Shown piece by piece: positions 9,104 to 18,839 of a stretch of 64,000 nt of DNA. How positions within the stretch are numbered: the stretch's first letter is position 1; the number at the start of each line of letters is the position of its first letter. This DNA comes from Lysinibacillus contaminans (GTDB lineage Bacteria > Bacillota > Bacilli > Bacillales_A > Planococcaceae). Made by a program: the position numbers and the translations under genes. The notes beneath the pieces were generated by a model. That model worked only from the letters and a program-made list of their open reading frames with translations. It was not told the origin of the DNA and searched no databases. The stretch covers positions 1,984,001-2,048,000 of the forward strand of contig NZ_LGRV01000003.1 of the NCBI RefSeq assembly GCF_001278945.1, given 5' to 3'.

Positions 9104-10582
9104 TTACAAAATAAAGGTTACTAAACCTCTTTCACCCTCATTTACCATTCTTTCTATAGTTTGGCGCATCCGTTTTTTTGCAGTTTTAGGGACAGCATCC
9201 ATTTTATAACGAATCCCTTGCTTTAGCACTTCATGTAACGGCGTACCAAAAAGTTGAGTTTGCCATAATGCCTCACGATCGTGTAAATACGCATGATTTA
9301 AATCTTTTAATAATTGCTGGCTATGGAATTCAGAACCAATGAGCGGTGCAAATTCCGATTCCATATCAATACGGATAATATGATAAGACGGTGCACTTGC
9401 CTTCATACGCACCCCATAAAAATTATTTTGCTTAATAAGCTCCGGCGCTGTCGGCTCAAACTCCTGCATCATCGGCAGCGTCACACCATAGCCATCTTCT
9501 CTAGCATCGTTAATGGCCTCTCTAAAGCGTTTTTGCGCCTCTTTTGCCTCTGCAGCCTCTTTTATGAATAAAAGCCAGTCTCGCTTCGTTTCAATCGGCT
9601 CCTCTAGCCATTCATTACACACTGCCTTATAAAGGTCGCCTTGAAGGGCCACACGAATAACCGCTGTACCAATTCCAGCATCCACATTCACGACTTCACT
9701 AGATGCTATGAAATCAATTTCCTTAAATGCATCTGATGCTTGTTGTACATCACGAATTTTCATGACTGAAGAAAGTACCTCTTCCATCGAATCAACCAGC
9801 GCTACATTTAACGGATGAGAGGCTTCAAGCACATCTAACCAATCCGGCTTCTCTACTTCAATTGTTCGGATTGGAAATTCAAACAATGCTTCTTGTAAAA
9901 TATACTGAATATCCGGTACACGCATTTGATCAACCGAAATGGGAATTACTGGGACATTATAACGCTCAATCAACTCGTTGCGTAGCTGTACCGTTTCTTC
10001 TCTCGCTGGCATTTGGCAATTTAAAACAATGACAAACGGTTTTCCTATTTCCTTTAATTGTGCCACAATTTCTTCTTCAGCTCTTTCTGCCGCTCTTCGC
10101 TGAATTCCATTCACTGTACCGTCCGTTGTTATTACAATGCCGATATTGGCATGATCACGGATGACTTTATCAGTGCCAATTTTCGCCGCTTCTTGGAAAG
10201 GAATTGGCTCTGTGTGCCACGGTGTATGCACCAATTTCGGACCATTCTCATCCTCATAGCCTTTCGTACCTTCAATGACATAGCCGACGCAATCTGCTAG
10301 TCGAATTTGGAACGACATCTCGTCTTCCCCAACTGCAATTCGAGTTGCTTGGGCAGGCACAAACTTCGGCTCAGCTGTCATAATAACTGGACCTGGTGAG
10401 CTTTGTGGCAGCTCGTCCTGTGCACGCATTCTTTCCGTATCATCCACAATATTCGGTATCACAACAGACTCCATTACTTTTTTTACGAATGTTGATTTCC
10501 CTACTCGTACTGGACCGACTACACCAATATAAACATCGCCATTTGTGCGCTCTGCAATCTCTCTAAATACTGCTTCACTCAA
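9104..10582 (-). CDS. spoIVA: Stage IV sporulation protein A (spore coat basement ATPase)
   Basis: Mother-cell protein that hydrolyses ATP and polymerises on the forespore surface to make the coat basement layer. 492 residues, as in B. subtilis. The Walker A region reads GPVRVGKST (23-31), a small deviation from the usual GAVRTGKST; blocks such as QDELPQS, MTAEPKFVP and GYEDENGP are conserved, and the C-terminus ends GLVTFIL, the hydrophobic tail needed for SpoVM-dependent localisation in B. subtilis. The start is TTG at 10580-10582 after AAAGGAGGC. A good sigma-E promoter match lies 30-60 bases upstream. Confidence 0.96.
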   Translation of the reverse strand: MSEAVFREIAERTNGDVYIGVVGPVRVGKSTFVKKVMESVVIPNIVDDTERMRAQDELPQSSPGPVIMTAEPKFVPAQATRIAVGEDEMSFQIRLADCVGYVIEGTKGYEDENGPKLVHTPWHTEPIPFQEAAKIGTDKVIRDHANIGIVITTDGTVNGIQRRAAERAEEEIVAQLKEIGKPFVIVLNCQMPAREETVQLRNELIERYNVPVIPISVDQMRVPDIQYILQEALFEFPIRTIEVEKPDWLDVLEASHPLNVALVDSMEEVLSSVMKIRDVQQASDAFKEIDFIASSEVVNVDAGIGTAVIRVALQGDLYKAVCNEWLEEPIETKRDWLLFIKEAAEAKEAQKRFREAINDAREDGYGVTLPMMQEFEPTAPELIKQNNFYGVRMKASAPSYHIIRIDMESEFAPLIGSEFHSQQLLKDLNHAYLHDREALWQTQLFGTPLHEVLKQGIRYKMDAVPKTAKKRMRQTIERMVNEGERGLVTFIL

Positions 10583-10612
10583 GGTTTTTGCCTCCTTTAT
10601 CTACGCTTTTTC

Positions 10613-10641
10613 ACTATATGCGAATCGAATTGCAGATATGA
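10613..10641 (-). promoter_or_regulatory. Sigma-E-type promoter of spoIVA
   Basis: Minus strand: -35 TCATATC (10635-10641), 14-base spacer, -10 CATATAGT (10613-10620). This fits the mother-cell sigma-E consensus closely and precedes a gene known to be sigma-E dependent in B. subtilis. Confidence 0.7.
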
Positions 10642-10670
10642 AAAAGCTCCTCACAAATGTGAGGAGCTTT
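10641..10670 (-). terminator. Intrinsic terminator after the yphF-like gene
   Basis: Stem AAGCTCCTCACA/TGTGAGGAGCTT with a 2-base loop and a T5 run on the minus strand, directly after the stop of the lipoprotein gene and abutting the spoIVA -35 region. Confidence 0.85.
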
Positions 10671-10673
10671 CTA

Positions 10674-11477
10674 TTATTTTGTTTCAGTTTCAGCATCTTG
10701 TGCTGCTTCTTGTGCTGCTTTTTTAGCTTTTTCCTTTTTCTTCTCTACTTCTGCCATATATACATCCATCATATATGTTGGTTCGCCGTTTTCATCCACT
10801 GTATAAGGGACTGAGTATGCCGGTACTACTGGATATTTATCGACAAGCAAGTGACGAATATCTTCACCTGGTTTTACATCAGGCTGATCTTCTATTAACA
10901 GTTGATTTAAATCAATCGAATAGTCTACGTGAAGTTCGCCATCACCCGTCATAATTATTGGTAATTCTATGCCTGAATAGGGACTTTTCATAGTTAAATC
11001 TGATTTATAGCCTAGTTTTTCAAAGTTAATTTTGTAGACATTATCAGAAATTGCACCTGTCGTTGGTAAATACTTCATACCCATTTTACGAATATTAATC
11101 TCGCGCATACGTTCAGCTGCATTTAAATCCACTAGTTTTACTTCAGCAGTATTTTCAGGATCCCAAATAATATACTGGTAAATACCACCCTTTTCATAAG
11201 CGTTCCCCGGAATTTTAGCAATATATTGCGGTACTAGCTTTTCAAAGTCAATCAAATATTTAATATAAATATCTGTATCCATATCGGTCGTTTTAATAGG
11301 CACAAGTCCACCCGTTGCCTCGCGGTATTCATTTACAGCACGTTGCATAGCTGCCAGTTGATCAATATCTGGTATTTGTTTAGCCATTTTTTCATCTTCT
11401 GGGTATGCACTTCCCACACATCCAGCCATTAATACCGTTACGACAGCCATCAAAAGTAAAGCGCTTAATTTTTTCAT
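10674..11477 (-). CDS. yphF: Lipoprotein, YphF-like
   Basis: Predicted membrane-anchored lipoprotein of 267 residues. A signal peptide with lipobox LMAGC (acylated Cys19) is followed by an extracytoplasmic domain with no catalytic motif I can name and a Lys/Glu/Ala-rich C-terminal tail. The gene occupies the position of B. subtilis yphF, between spoIVA and the yphE-like gene, which is the main reason for the name. Function is unknown; a sporulation-linked role is inferred from its neighbours only. Confidence 0.75.
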   Translation of the reverse strand: MKKLSALLLMAVVTVLMAGCVGSAYPEDEKMAKQIPDIDQLAAMQRAVNEYREATGGLVPIKTTDMDTDIYIKYLIDFEKLVPQYIAKIPGNAYEKGGIYQYIIWDPENTAEVKLVDLNAAERMREINIRKMGMKYLPTTGAISDNVYKINFEKLGYKSDLTMKSPYSGIELPIIMTGDGELHVDYSIDLNQLLIEDQPDVKPGEDIRHLLVDKYPVVPAYSVPYTVDENGEPTYMMDVYMAEVEKKKEKAKKAAQEAAQDAETETK

Positions 11478-11498
11478 ATTACTTACTCCCCTTCATGT

Positions 11499-11711
11499 TT
11501 AAGCCGGCCATGTGGCAACAACGAGCACCATTAAAAATGTACCAAGTCCAAACAATATGTATGCAATTAAATTCACTATGGTACGAAGAAAACCATTAGC
11601 AATTTTATGTCGGCTTAAAAAAATGAGCCCGACAGAAATAATCATAAAACCTATACAATAAAAAGAAACCCACATAATATCCAGTGCATGCATATGCGAT
11701 AAAGGACCCAT
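11499..11711 (-). CDS. yphE: Small DUF2768-type membrane protein, YphE-like
   Basis: 70-residue protein with two membrane segments (roughly residues 12-33 and 43-67) separated by a short basic loop (SRHKIANGF). It matches DUF2768/YphE in size, topology and location next to gpsA. ATG at 11709-11711 is chosen because AAAGGTGG lies 9 bases upstream; longer in-frame readings lack a ribosome binding site. Function unknown. Confidence 0.75.
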   Translation of the reverse strand: MGPLSHMHALDIMWVSFYCIGFMIISVGLIFLSRHKIANGFLRTIVNLIAYILFGLGTFLMVLVVATWPA

Positions 11712-11828
11712 AATGGACAACCACCTTTCTCTATAATTCACATACAAAATTTTTTCAAACACAATTTTACAGATATGACATTCGCTAGAGCTTTATGCAA
11801 TCAACGTATATTATACTATGTACGACAT

Positions 11829-11866
11829 AAAAAAGAACAGAAGTACCCTTTTTAGAGTCTTCTGTT
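11829..11866 (-). terminator. Intrinsic terminator after gpsA
   Basis: Stem AACAGAAG/CTTCTGTT with a 15-base loop and a T6 tract on the minus strand, about 65 bases past the gpsA stop. Confidence 0.75.
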
Positions 11867-11931
11867 TGTGTCCATTTTACGACGAAATAATCAAATTTGT
11901 TGGTATAAATTTCCCCAGAAGCTAAACAATA

Positions 11932-12948
11932 TTATGGCATCATCTCATCAATTTCACGTTTTTTTCCGCGCATCATTAATGCATCAACAGCCTCTTTTGG
12001 AGCTACATCATTAAATAAAACACCATATAACGCTGTTGATATTGGCATCGCCACATCGAACTTCTCAGCTAGTTGATAAGCAGCCTTCGTTGTACGAACA
12101 CCTTCGACCACCATGCCCATTTGTTCAAGCACTTCCTGTTGCTTCATGCCTTTTCCAAGCATATTACCAGCACGCCAGTTACGAGAATGCACACTTGTAC
12201 ATGTCACGATCAAATCACCCATGCCAGTTAGGCCTGAAAACGTAAATGGATTACCACCCATTTTCACGCCAAGACGCGTAATTTCAGCGAGACCACGCGT
12301 TATAAGCGCCGCCTTAGCATTATCACCGTAATTTAAGCCATCTGTAATTCCCGCAGCAAGAGCTATAACATTTTTTAATGCTCCACCGATTTCAACACCA
12401 ACAACATCCTCATTGGTATACACTCGGAAATATTGATTCATAAATAAATCTTGAACTTTTTCAGCAGCCACAATATTCCCGCAAGCAGCTGTAATCGTTG
12501 TTGGATGATGTTGCACAACCTCTTCTGCATGGCTTGGTCCTGATAATACAACAATTTCTTCCACAAACTCAGCCGGTAAGCTCTCCGCTAAAATCTCTGA
12601 AATACGTTTTAATGAATCTGGCTCAATTCCTTTTGATACATGAACAAACAGCACTTTCTTATCAAGTATGGACGTCATTTTCTCACATACTTCACGGATT
12701 GCCTTTGTCGGTACAGCCACAATAATCGTGTCCGAATGTGCAACGGCCTTTGCAATATCACTTGTAGCACGTAAATTTGATGGTAGCACTGTTTCGGGCA
12801 AATATTTTGTATTTGTATGATGTTGATTGATTTCATCTGCCTGCTCGGCACGATGTGTCCATACAAGGGTATCATGGCCATTTTCAGCAAGTACCATCGC
12901 TAAAGCAGTGCCCCATGAGCCTGCCCCTAACACACAAACTCGTTCCAT
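11932..12948 (-). CDS. gpsA: Glycerol-3-phosphate dehydrogenase [NAD(P)+]
   Basis: Reduces dihydroxyacetone phosphate to sn-glycerol-3-phosphate, the backbone for phospholipids. 338 residues from ATG at 12948, with the nucleotide-binding motif GAGSWGTALA at residues 8-17, the SKGIEP block, and the catalytic-lysine region ALKNVIALAAGI. AAAGGGGGA precedes the ATG at suitable spacing; a TTG one codon upstream is less likely. It lies downstream of der in the conserved order der-gpsA. Confidence 0.96.
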   Translation of the reverse strand: MERVCVLGAGSWGTALAMVLAENGHDTLVWTHRAEQADEINQHHTNTKYLPETVLPSNLRATSDIAKAVAHSDTIIVAVPTKAIREVCEKMTSILDKKVLFVHVSKGIEPDSLKRISEILAESLPAEFVEEIVVLSGPSHAEEVVQHHPTTITAACGNIVAAEKVQDLFMNQYFRVYTNEDVVGVEIGGALKNVIALAAGITDGLNYGDNAKAALITRGLAEITRLGVKMGGNPFTFSGLTGMGDLIVTCTSVHSRNWRAGNMLGKGMKQQEVLEQMGMVVEGVRTTKAAYQLAEKFDVAMPISTALYGVLFNDVAPKEAVDALMMRGKKREIDEMMP

Positions 12949-13024
12949 CAAAAATCCCCCTTTGTGGATTAACTTCGCTTTTAAAACGAGTAACTTATTT
13001 TAGATTTTTTCGAAATTTTGCTTA

Positions 13025-13067
13025 AAAGTACGTCACCCCTTTGGTATCGGGTTGACGTACTTTTTTT
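13025..13067 (-). terminator. Terminator between der and gpsA
   Basis: Stem AAAGTACGTCA/TGACGTACTTT with a loop of about 17 bases, just past the der stop on the minus strand. The plus-strand side carries the longer T run, so it may be bidirectional. Confidence 0.75.
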
Positions 13068-13083
13068 ATAACTATTCTATTTA

Positions 13084-14394
13084 TTAATCACGAGCACGAG
13101 TAATTAAACGAATTGGCGTACCTTCAAAGTCAAATATGTCACGAATACGATTTTCTAAGAAACGTTCGTAAGAGAAGTGCATAAGCTCTTTTTCATTGAC
13201 AAATACAACAAATGTTGGCGGCTTGATTGCCACTTGAGTTGCATAGTATAGGCGCAAACGACGACCCTTATCTGTCGGAGCCGGGTTACGCGCTACTGCA
13301 TCTTCAATCACTTCGTTTAATATAGATGATTGAATACGCATTGCGTGGTTTTCACTTACACGTTGGATAATCGGTAAAATTTGATGTACACGTTGTTTTG
13401 TATTCGCAGATACGAAAATAATTGGCGCATAATCTAAGAATAAGAAATGCTCACGAATTTGAGTTGTAAAGGCATTCATTGTTTTATCGTCTTTTTCAAT
13501 AGTATCCCACTTATTGACAACGATAACAATAGCTTTACCCGCTTCATGTGCATAACCTGCAATTTTTTTATCTTGTTCTTGAATACCTTCTTCCGCATTC
13601 AAAACAACTAGTACAACGTCTGAGCGTTCAATAGCACGTAAGGCACGTAACACCGAGTATTTCTCAGTCGTTTCGTACACTTTCCCTTTTTTACGCATAC
13701 CCGCTGTATCGATAATCACATATTCTTGATCATCGTATACATAAGGTGTATCAATGGCATCACGTGTTGTTCCAGCAATATCACTTACAATAACACGATC
13801 TTGCCCTATAAAGGCGTTTACTAATGAAGATTTCCCAACATTTGGTCGGCCAATTAGTGAGAATTTAATGACCTCATCACCATATTGTACTTCATCTACT
13901 TGTGGGAAATGTTTCGCGCATTCGTCCAATAAATCCCCTAAACCTAAGCCGTGAGAACCCGAAATCGGCCAAGGCTCACCAAAGCCAAGTGCGTAGAAAT
14001 CATAAATCATTTCGCGCATATCTGGATTATCGACTTTATTTACCGCTAATACGACCGGCTTTTTTGTTTTGTATAAAATTTTTGCAACTTGCTCATCTGC
14101 AGATGTAACACCTTCACGACCATTTGTCATGAAAATAATTACATCAGCTTCTTCAATAGCGATCTCAGCTTGTTGACGAATCTGTTCTAAAAACGGCTCG
14201 TCTCCAATCTCAATACCGCCTGTATCAATAATATTAAAGTCATGTGTTAGCCACTCTGCCGAACTATAAATACGGTCACGTGTTACGCCTGGAATATCTT
14301 CCACGATCGATACACGTTCACCTACGATACGATTAAAAATCGTCGACTTACCTACGTTCGGACGACCTACGATGGCTACTACTGGTTTCGTCAT
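13084..14394 (-). CDS. der: Ribosome biogenesis GTPase Der
   Basis: Double-Era GTPase needed for 50S subunit maturation, 436 residues. Two G domains in tandem: the first has GRPNVGKST at 10-18, DTGG and NKVD; the second has GRPNVGKSS near 180, DTAG and NKWD. They are followed by the KH-like C-terminal domain ending in [14 protein letters not shown]. Length and motif order are standard. Confidence 0.97.
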   Translation of the reverse strand: MTKPVVAIVGRPNVGKSTIFNRIVGERVSIVEDIPGVTRDRIYSSAEWLTHDFNIIDTGGIEIGDEPFLEQIRQQAEIAIEEADVIIFMTNGREGVTSADEQVAKILYKTKKPVVLAVNKVDNPDMREMIYDFYALGFGEPWPISGSHGLGLGDLLDECAKHFPQVDEVQYGDEVIKFSLIGRPNVGKSSLVNAFIGQDRVIVSDIAGTTRDAIDTPYVYDDQEYVIIDTAGMRKKGKVYETTEKYSVLRALRAIERSDVVLVVLNAEEGIQEQDKKIAGYAHEAGKAIVIVVNKWDTIEKDDKTMNAFTTQIREHFLFLDYAPIIFVSANTKQRVHQILPIIQRVSENHAMRIQSSILNEVIEDAVARNPAPTDKGRRLRLYYATQVAIKPPTFVVFVNEKELMHFSYERFLENRIRDIFDFEGTPIRLITRARD

Positions 14395-14612
14395 CTGTAC
14401 TTCATCCTTCCAACTTCTCGTCTTTCGCTATTATACACGAAAAATGACATTATATCATAAGAAATAGCACCCGTGCCTCCTGAATTAACAGTTTGCACAA
14501 ATATTAGACATGAATTTCCGCCAAAAACGAGGCTAAACTTGATCAATTAGGTCCATCATGAAAAGTTTGGGGTGACATTTGGTTAAAAAGAATTTTAGTA
14601 AGTTCATTGATT

Positions 14613-14673
14613 GAAGTGGAGGCTGAGCGACTCCCTGAAAGCGCCCAGTTGGAACGGAAATCACCCCCACTTC
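14613..14673. repeat. Truncated copy of an extragenic palindromic repeat
   Basis: Ends form a stem (GAAGTGGAGG against CCCCCACTTC). Inside, three blocks appear in the same order as in the longer element at 57265-57392: CGACTCC (14628), GAAAGCG (14637) and CGGAAATCA (14655). The central hairpin of the longer copy is missing. Confidence 0.6.
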
Positions 14674-14734
14674 ATGGTGATGAGTCATCGATTATCCATT
14701 GACCCTATTTCTATTTGTCCTAGTCTTATACCGT

Positions 14735-14772
14735 CAAAAAAGGCGAGGATACATTATGCATCCTCGCCTTTC
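14735..14772 (-). terminator. Intrinsic terminator after the rpsA-like gene
   Basis: Stem AAGGCGAGGAT/ATCCTCGCCTT with a 9-base loop and T6 on the minus strand, about 10 bases past the stop codon. Confidence 0.88.
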
Positions 14773-14781
14773 TATATTTCA

Positions 14782-15924
14782 TTATTTATTAAAGTTTTTC
14801 AATTGATCGCCAATCACGTCGCTAAATGAAAAGCCAGTTGTTTCTACAGGAAGTTCATAATCAATGATTTCCTCAGCATTAGGATTTTCAAGTAACTCTT
14901 TAATACTAAGTGCTAAGCGGCCCTCATCAACATTTACTTCAAGCACCTTCACTTGTACCTCTTGGCCTTCTTTCAGCACCTCATGTGGCGTATTAATGTG
15001 CTTATGCGCTATTTGCGAAATATGCACTAAGCCTTCCACACCAGGGAATACTTCCACAAATGCGCCAAATGACGTTAAACGCTTCACTCTACCGTCAAGA
15101 ACAGTACCTTTTTTTGCGCGCTCTTCGATATTCGACCACGGCCCAGGAAGTGTATCTTTAATGGATAGTGAGATACGCTCATTTGAAGGATCAACAGAAA
15201 GAACTTTTACCTTTACGTCTTGTCCTACTGATAAAACCTCGCTTACATCACTAACATGCTCATGTGAAACTTGGGAAATATGCACAAGGCCATCAATGCC
15301 ACCAAGATCAATAAACGCACCAAATACTGCGATACGCTGTACTTTCCCATCTAATACATCACCAGCATGAATCTGGTTAATCACATTCTTCTTGTGAGAA
15401 GCTTTTTCCTCTTCAACAACTGCACGATGAGATAAGATTAAGCGATTTTTTTCTTTATCTAGCTCGACAATTTTAAATTTTAATGTTTGACCTTTATAGT
15501 CTTCAAAATCATCTACAAAATAATCTTCTACTAAGGATGCTGGAACAAAGCCACGTACTCCTAAATCGACTACGAGACCACCTTTTACAATATCCTTTAC
15601 TTCTGCTTCAAATACTTCTTCCGCAGCAAATTGTTGTTCAAGTGCATCCCATGCTTTTAAGGCATCTACTTTACGTTTTGATAATACATAGTTTTCTTCT
15701 TCAACTTTTGTAATCATCAACTCTAATTCATCCCCAACGGAGATTGCATCAGACGCTTTTTCAATGTGTAGGCTCGATAATTCACTAATTGGTACAATTC
15801 CATCAAATGGTGCACCCGGAATTGAAACAGTTACTGCTTTTTCATCCACTTTCTCAGCAATACCTTTTACGATATCACCTTCTTGAAACGTTTTGTTTTC
15901 CGTATAGTTCATTTCTTCAGTCAT
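14782..15924 (-). CDS. ypfD: S1 RNA-binding domain protein (30S protein S1 homologue, YpfD-like)
   Basis: 380 residues made of four S1 repeats, at about 15-85, 100-168, 185-255 and 270-345. Repeats 3 and 4 carry the typical FGAFIDLGGIDGLVHISQVS and FGAFVEVFPGVEGLVHISQ blocks. It matches the Firmicute S1-like protein encoded next to cmk, which is shorter than the six-repeat E. coli S1 and not essential in B. subtilis. ATG at 15922-15924 follows GAAGGAGGG. Often annotated rpsA. Confidence 0.9.
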   Translation of the reverse strand: MTEEMNYTENKTFQEGDIVKGIAEKVDEKAVTVSIPGAPFDGIVPISELSSLHIEKASDAISVGDELELMITKVEEENYVLSKRKVDALKAWDALEQQFAAEEVFEAEVKDIVKGGLVVDLGVRGFVPASLVEDYFVDDFEDYKGQTLKFKIVELDKEKNRLILSHRAVVEEEKASHKKNVINQIHAGDVLDGKVQRIAVFGAFIDLGGIDGLVHISQVSHEHVSDVSEVLSVGQDVKVKVLSVDPSNERISLSIKDTLPGPWSNIEERAKKGTVLDGRVKRLTSFGAFVEVFPGVEGLVHISQIAHKHINTPHEVLKEGQEVQVKVLEVNVDEGRLALSIKELLENPNAEEIIDYELPVETTGFSFSDVIGDQLKNFNK

Positions 15925-16026
15925 ATGTAACCCTCCTTCGCATCTTCAATTACTATTTTATTCGATATTGATGACAAAAACAAAAATTAATCCTTAAATT
16001 CTAAAAATTGTCTACAAATTTAGAAT

Positions 16027-16701
16027 TTATGCCATTTTTTCTTTAGCTAATTTCAAAATGGCCTGCGCTGCTTCGTCGATTGATAAATCAGTTGTGTCTA
16101 AGAATAACGCATCTTCTGCTTGAATGAGTGGCGATGCCTCACGTTCACTATCCATTTTGTCACGTAGCGCAATTTCTTCTTGTAATTTCTCTATAGAAGA
16201 CTCAATGCCACGTTTTTCATTGTCGATAAAGCGACGTCTTGCACGTTCTTCTACCGTAGCAGACATGAAAATTTTTAATTCTGCATCTTTTAACACATGC
16301 GTGGCAATATCACGACCATCCATGACTACGCCGCCATTTGCAGCTAACTTTTGCTGTTGGGCTACTAGTAGCTCACGTACCCTTGCATGTGCTGCTACTT
16401 GCGAAACAGATGATGTTACTTCATTTGAACGAATTTCTGCAGACACATTCTCTCCATCTAGAAAGACAAGTTGTCCTTGCTGAGATGGCTTCAAGTCAAT
16501 CGTACTTACTGTTAACATTTCAGCTAATTTTGTTTCATCATCTAAATGTATGTTTTGTTTCAACGCTTTATACGTAACTGCACGATACATTGCACCTGTA
16601 TCAATATAAGTGAAACCCAATGTTTCTGCGACAATTTTTGCAATTGTACTTTTGCCAGCACCTGCTGGACCATCGATTGCAATTTGAATGTTCTTTTTCA
16701 T
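16027..16701 (-). CDS. cmk: Cytidylate kinase
   Basis: Phosphorylates CMP and dCMP with ATP. 224 residues, P-loop GPAGAGKST at 11-19, MYRAVTYKAL substrate block and the MDGRDIATHVL segment typical of Cmk. ATG at 16699-16701 follows GAGGAATCGT; an in-frame GTG four codons upstream has no better ribosome binding site. It lies just upstream of the S1 gene, a conserved pairing. Confidence 0.96.
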   Translation of the reverse strand: MKKNIQIAIDGPAGAGKSTIAKIVAETLGFTYIDTGAMYRAVTYKALKQNIHLDDETKLAEMLTVSTIDLKPSQQGQLVFLDGENVSAEIRSNEVTSSVSQVAAHARVRELLVAQQQKLAANGGVVMDGRDIATHVLKDAELKIFMSATVEERARRRFIDNEKRGIESSIEKLQEEIALRDKMDSEREASPLIQAEDALFLDTTDLSIDEAAQAILKLAKEKMA

Positions 16702-16746
16702 ACGATTCCTCACTTTCTATCACACAATATTGTATCACAGAAATAA

Positions 16747-16786
16747 AAAAGGAGCTGTCCTAAGAGTCATTTGGACAGCTCCTTTT
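16747..16786 (-). terminator. Intrinsic terminator after ypfA
   Basis: Stem AAGGAGCTGTCC/GGACAGCTCCTT, 12-base loop and a T run on the minus strand, about 10 bases past the ypfA stop. Confidence 0.9.
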
Positions 16787-16797
16787 CTTAATTTAAA

Positions 16798-17454
16798 TTA
16801 GACAGTTTCATTCAATTCTTTTCTACGAATCAATAGTTGGCGTTCAAAGCAAAAACGCACAATATGTTGTTGATCAATTTCATCTGTATCTGTTAACCGA
16901 ATAGATGCAATTTTTGTATTATCTCTTTCAAAAATTCTTACGACAATTGCATCTGTAACAACATAATGCATTTCTCCATTTGAGAAAGGTAAAACAATTG
17001 TTAGCACTACATCATCACCATCTTTGAAAGCAACTGGCCCCTTCAAATCAATTGCCAACCCACCTGCACTTATATCTTCTGCTACAAGTTGATATCTGTA
17101 ATTACCCAATTGTAGCGCGACATCTACAGGTGTTTCCACACGCACATACTCACGACGTTGAATTTTAATAAAATCCGTTTCTGCAGGGCATGACAGCTTA
17201 ATCATTGGAATATTACCACTTTTACGCCCCATTACTTGCGTATTAAAAGCAAATGATTGTCTATCCTCCGTATGAAAGGTTGCTCTAAATTCAGTTCCGT
17301 CTATTAAGAAGGCTGTTTTCTTCGTTGAAACATTTGTTGGATAATCGATATAGATGATATTTTCTGTTTGTTCAACAACTTTACAGCGAAATTTTTCTAT
17401 TCGCGTACTATGAGTCGGTTCCAATTGCAATAATGTACCAATTTTTATATCCAT
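16798..17454 (-). CDS. ypfA: PilZ-domain cyclic-di-GMP receptor, YpfA/MotI-like
   Basis: 218 residues with an N-terminal YcgR-like domain and a C-terminal PilZ domain. Both c-di-GMP motifs are intact: RxxxR at Arg101-Arg105 (RREYVR) and the D/NxSxxG motif at 127-132 (DISAGG). The B. subtilis homologue MotI (DgrA) binds c-di-GMP and brakes the flagellar motor, so a motility role is inferred. ATG at 17452-17454 is chosen because GAGGAG lies 6 bases upstream; an ATG two codons earlier overlaps that site. Monocistronic, terminated before cmk. Confidence 0.9.
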   Translation of the reverse strand: MDIKIGTLLQLEPTHSTRIEKFRCKVVEQTENIIYIDYPTNVSTKKTAFLIDGTEFRATFHTEDRQSFAFNTQVMGRKSGNIPMIKLSCPAETDFIKIQRREYVRVETPVDVALQLGNYRYQLVAEDISAGGLAIDLKGPVAFKDGDDVVLTIVLPFSNGEMHYVVTDAIVVRIFERDNTKIASIRLTDTDEIDQQHIVRFCFERQLLIRRKELNETV

Positions 17455-17540
17455 GCGCATCTCCTCGAACGAAATATATAATTTCATTATCGCATGAGAT
17501 ACAAATTTTTGCTATATTATCTGGAAGATTTTCCTTGCCA

Positions 17541-18824
17541 TTAAGATAAATACTCAACTTTTAATACATTATGGTTTTCGGCATCAATGACAACTCGGAA
17601 AGTCTCAGATGATTTCCCACCTCGAACCGCAATAACCTGATAACATAGACGCTGATCAAATTGTCCATTATCCGTATAAATCTTTTTCACCTCTTCTACA
17701 CGAACATCGTCTTGGAAAAATGTATTCCAATCGATTGGTTTTGCTGTTTGCGGTTTAATCGTTTCCGACTGAATATATTCCATCGCATTTGCGCCAAGTA
17801 ACTCACCATTGTCTTTCGCGATTTTCAGCTGAACACCATCCGCATAAATCAAAGCATTATCGCTCGGATTGACACGTGCAAATGTGACATGCCATGCTAA
17901 ATGATTTTCACGACTCTCAACAAACGCAACATCGTTCATTCCAAGTTTCTTCAAATGCTCCTCTGCTTTTTTCAAAACTTCTTCTTGTGAAAGTTTCGCC
18001 TCATCAACCGGTCGCTCAACTAAATAAGATAATAAATGACCACCTTTTTCTGTTAAATCAGCGTAGCCAAGACGCACACCTTGGTGGAATTGAACATGAT
18101 AAAACGGATACGTTGCATTTTCACTACTTTTCGTCACAGTGAACGTAGCATCTTTGATCATTGGGAATAAAGTCTTTACTTTTTCCAGCGCTTCTTTTTC
18201 TGTAATAAGTGAATCTTGTAGCGCTTCTAGTCCTACTTTTTTCTGCCAATCAGATTCACTTAAAGTCAACGGGAAATCACTTTCTCCATAATCCTTTAGA
18301 TTCTTTTTGACATTATCAAATGTGGTATTTGGTTCTTTGCTGTCTACTTCCTTCATCCATACATCTAATTTTCCATCTTGCCTATAAAAATCTGTTGTTG
18401 CGACCTGCCACTCCTCTGACAGTGATTGTAGGTTTGTAGAGATTTCCGGCATTTTTTCTCGCCATGCATCAAAATCTCCTGACTTAGCCGTTTTTTTCGC
18501 TTCATCACCGAGTCTACCTAAGTAACTTAACCAATCATTCGACATTTCCTGATCAATTGGAAGATTAGAAATTGACGACCGTACATCCGAACTTAATCGC
18601 CAAATTGTATCCAGTTCGTTATGAACTGCTGCCTCATCTTGAAACAATAATGACTGTGATACAGCTCTTTGTAAATATGATAATTTTTCAGAGGCATCCG
18701 TTAATTTTTCAGTGTACTGTGCATGCACGGTACGCTGTAGATTTTCCTTATCTCTGTGCAAATCAATACTATAAGCACCTAAACCGATGACCGCTACTGT
18801 CAAAATAACGAGCATTGTTCTCAT
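17541..18824 (-). CDS. ypeB: Germination protein YpeB
   Basis: Inner-spore-membrane-associated protein that stabilises and is needed for assembly of the cortex-lytic enzyme SleB. 427 residues with an N-terminal membrane anchor (about 2-20), a helical region to about 190, and PepSY-like repeats towards the C-terminus (for example the segments beginning EKALEKVKTLFP and EEVLKKAEEHLKKLG). Slightly shorter than the 450-residue B. subtilis protein. It follows sleB with only 15 bases between them, the conserved sleB-ypeB operon. Confidence 0.92.
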   Translation of the reverse strand: MRTMLVILTVAVIGLGAYSIDLHRDKENLQRTVHAQYTEKLTDASEKLSYLQRAVSQSLLFQDEAAVHNELDTIWRLSSDVRSSISNLPIDQEMSNDWLSYLGRLGDEAKKTAKSGDFDAWREKMPEISTNLQSLSEEWQVATTDFYRQDGKLDVWMKEVDSKEPNTTFDNVKKNLKDYGESDFPLTLSESDWQKKVGLEALQDSLITEKEALEKVKTLFPMIKDATFTVTKSSENATYPFYHVQFHQGVRLGYADLTEKGGHLLSYLVERPVDEAKLSQEEVLKKAEEHLKKLGMNDVAFVESRENHLAWHVTFARVNPSDNALIYADGVQLKIAKDNGELLGANAMEYIQSETIKPQTAKPIDWNTFFQDDVRVEEVKKIYTDNGQFDQRLCYQVIAVRGGKSSETFRVVIDAENHNVLKVEYLS

Positions 18825-18839
18825 CTAAATCCCTCCTAT

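Larger units (their letters stand above)
14395..14781. other. Intergenic region between der and the rpsA-like gene
   Basis: 387 bases without a credible gene. It holds a truncated copy of an extragenic repeat (14613-14673) and the terminator of the S1-domain gene (14735-14772). A plus-strand open frame at 14611-14829 is a by-product of these elements. Confidence 0.7.
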
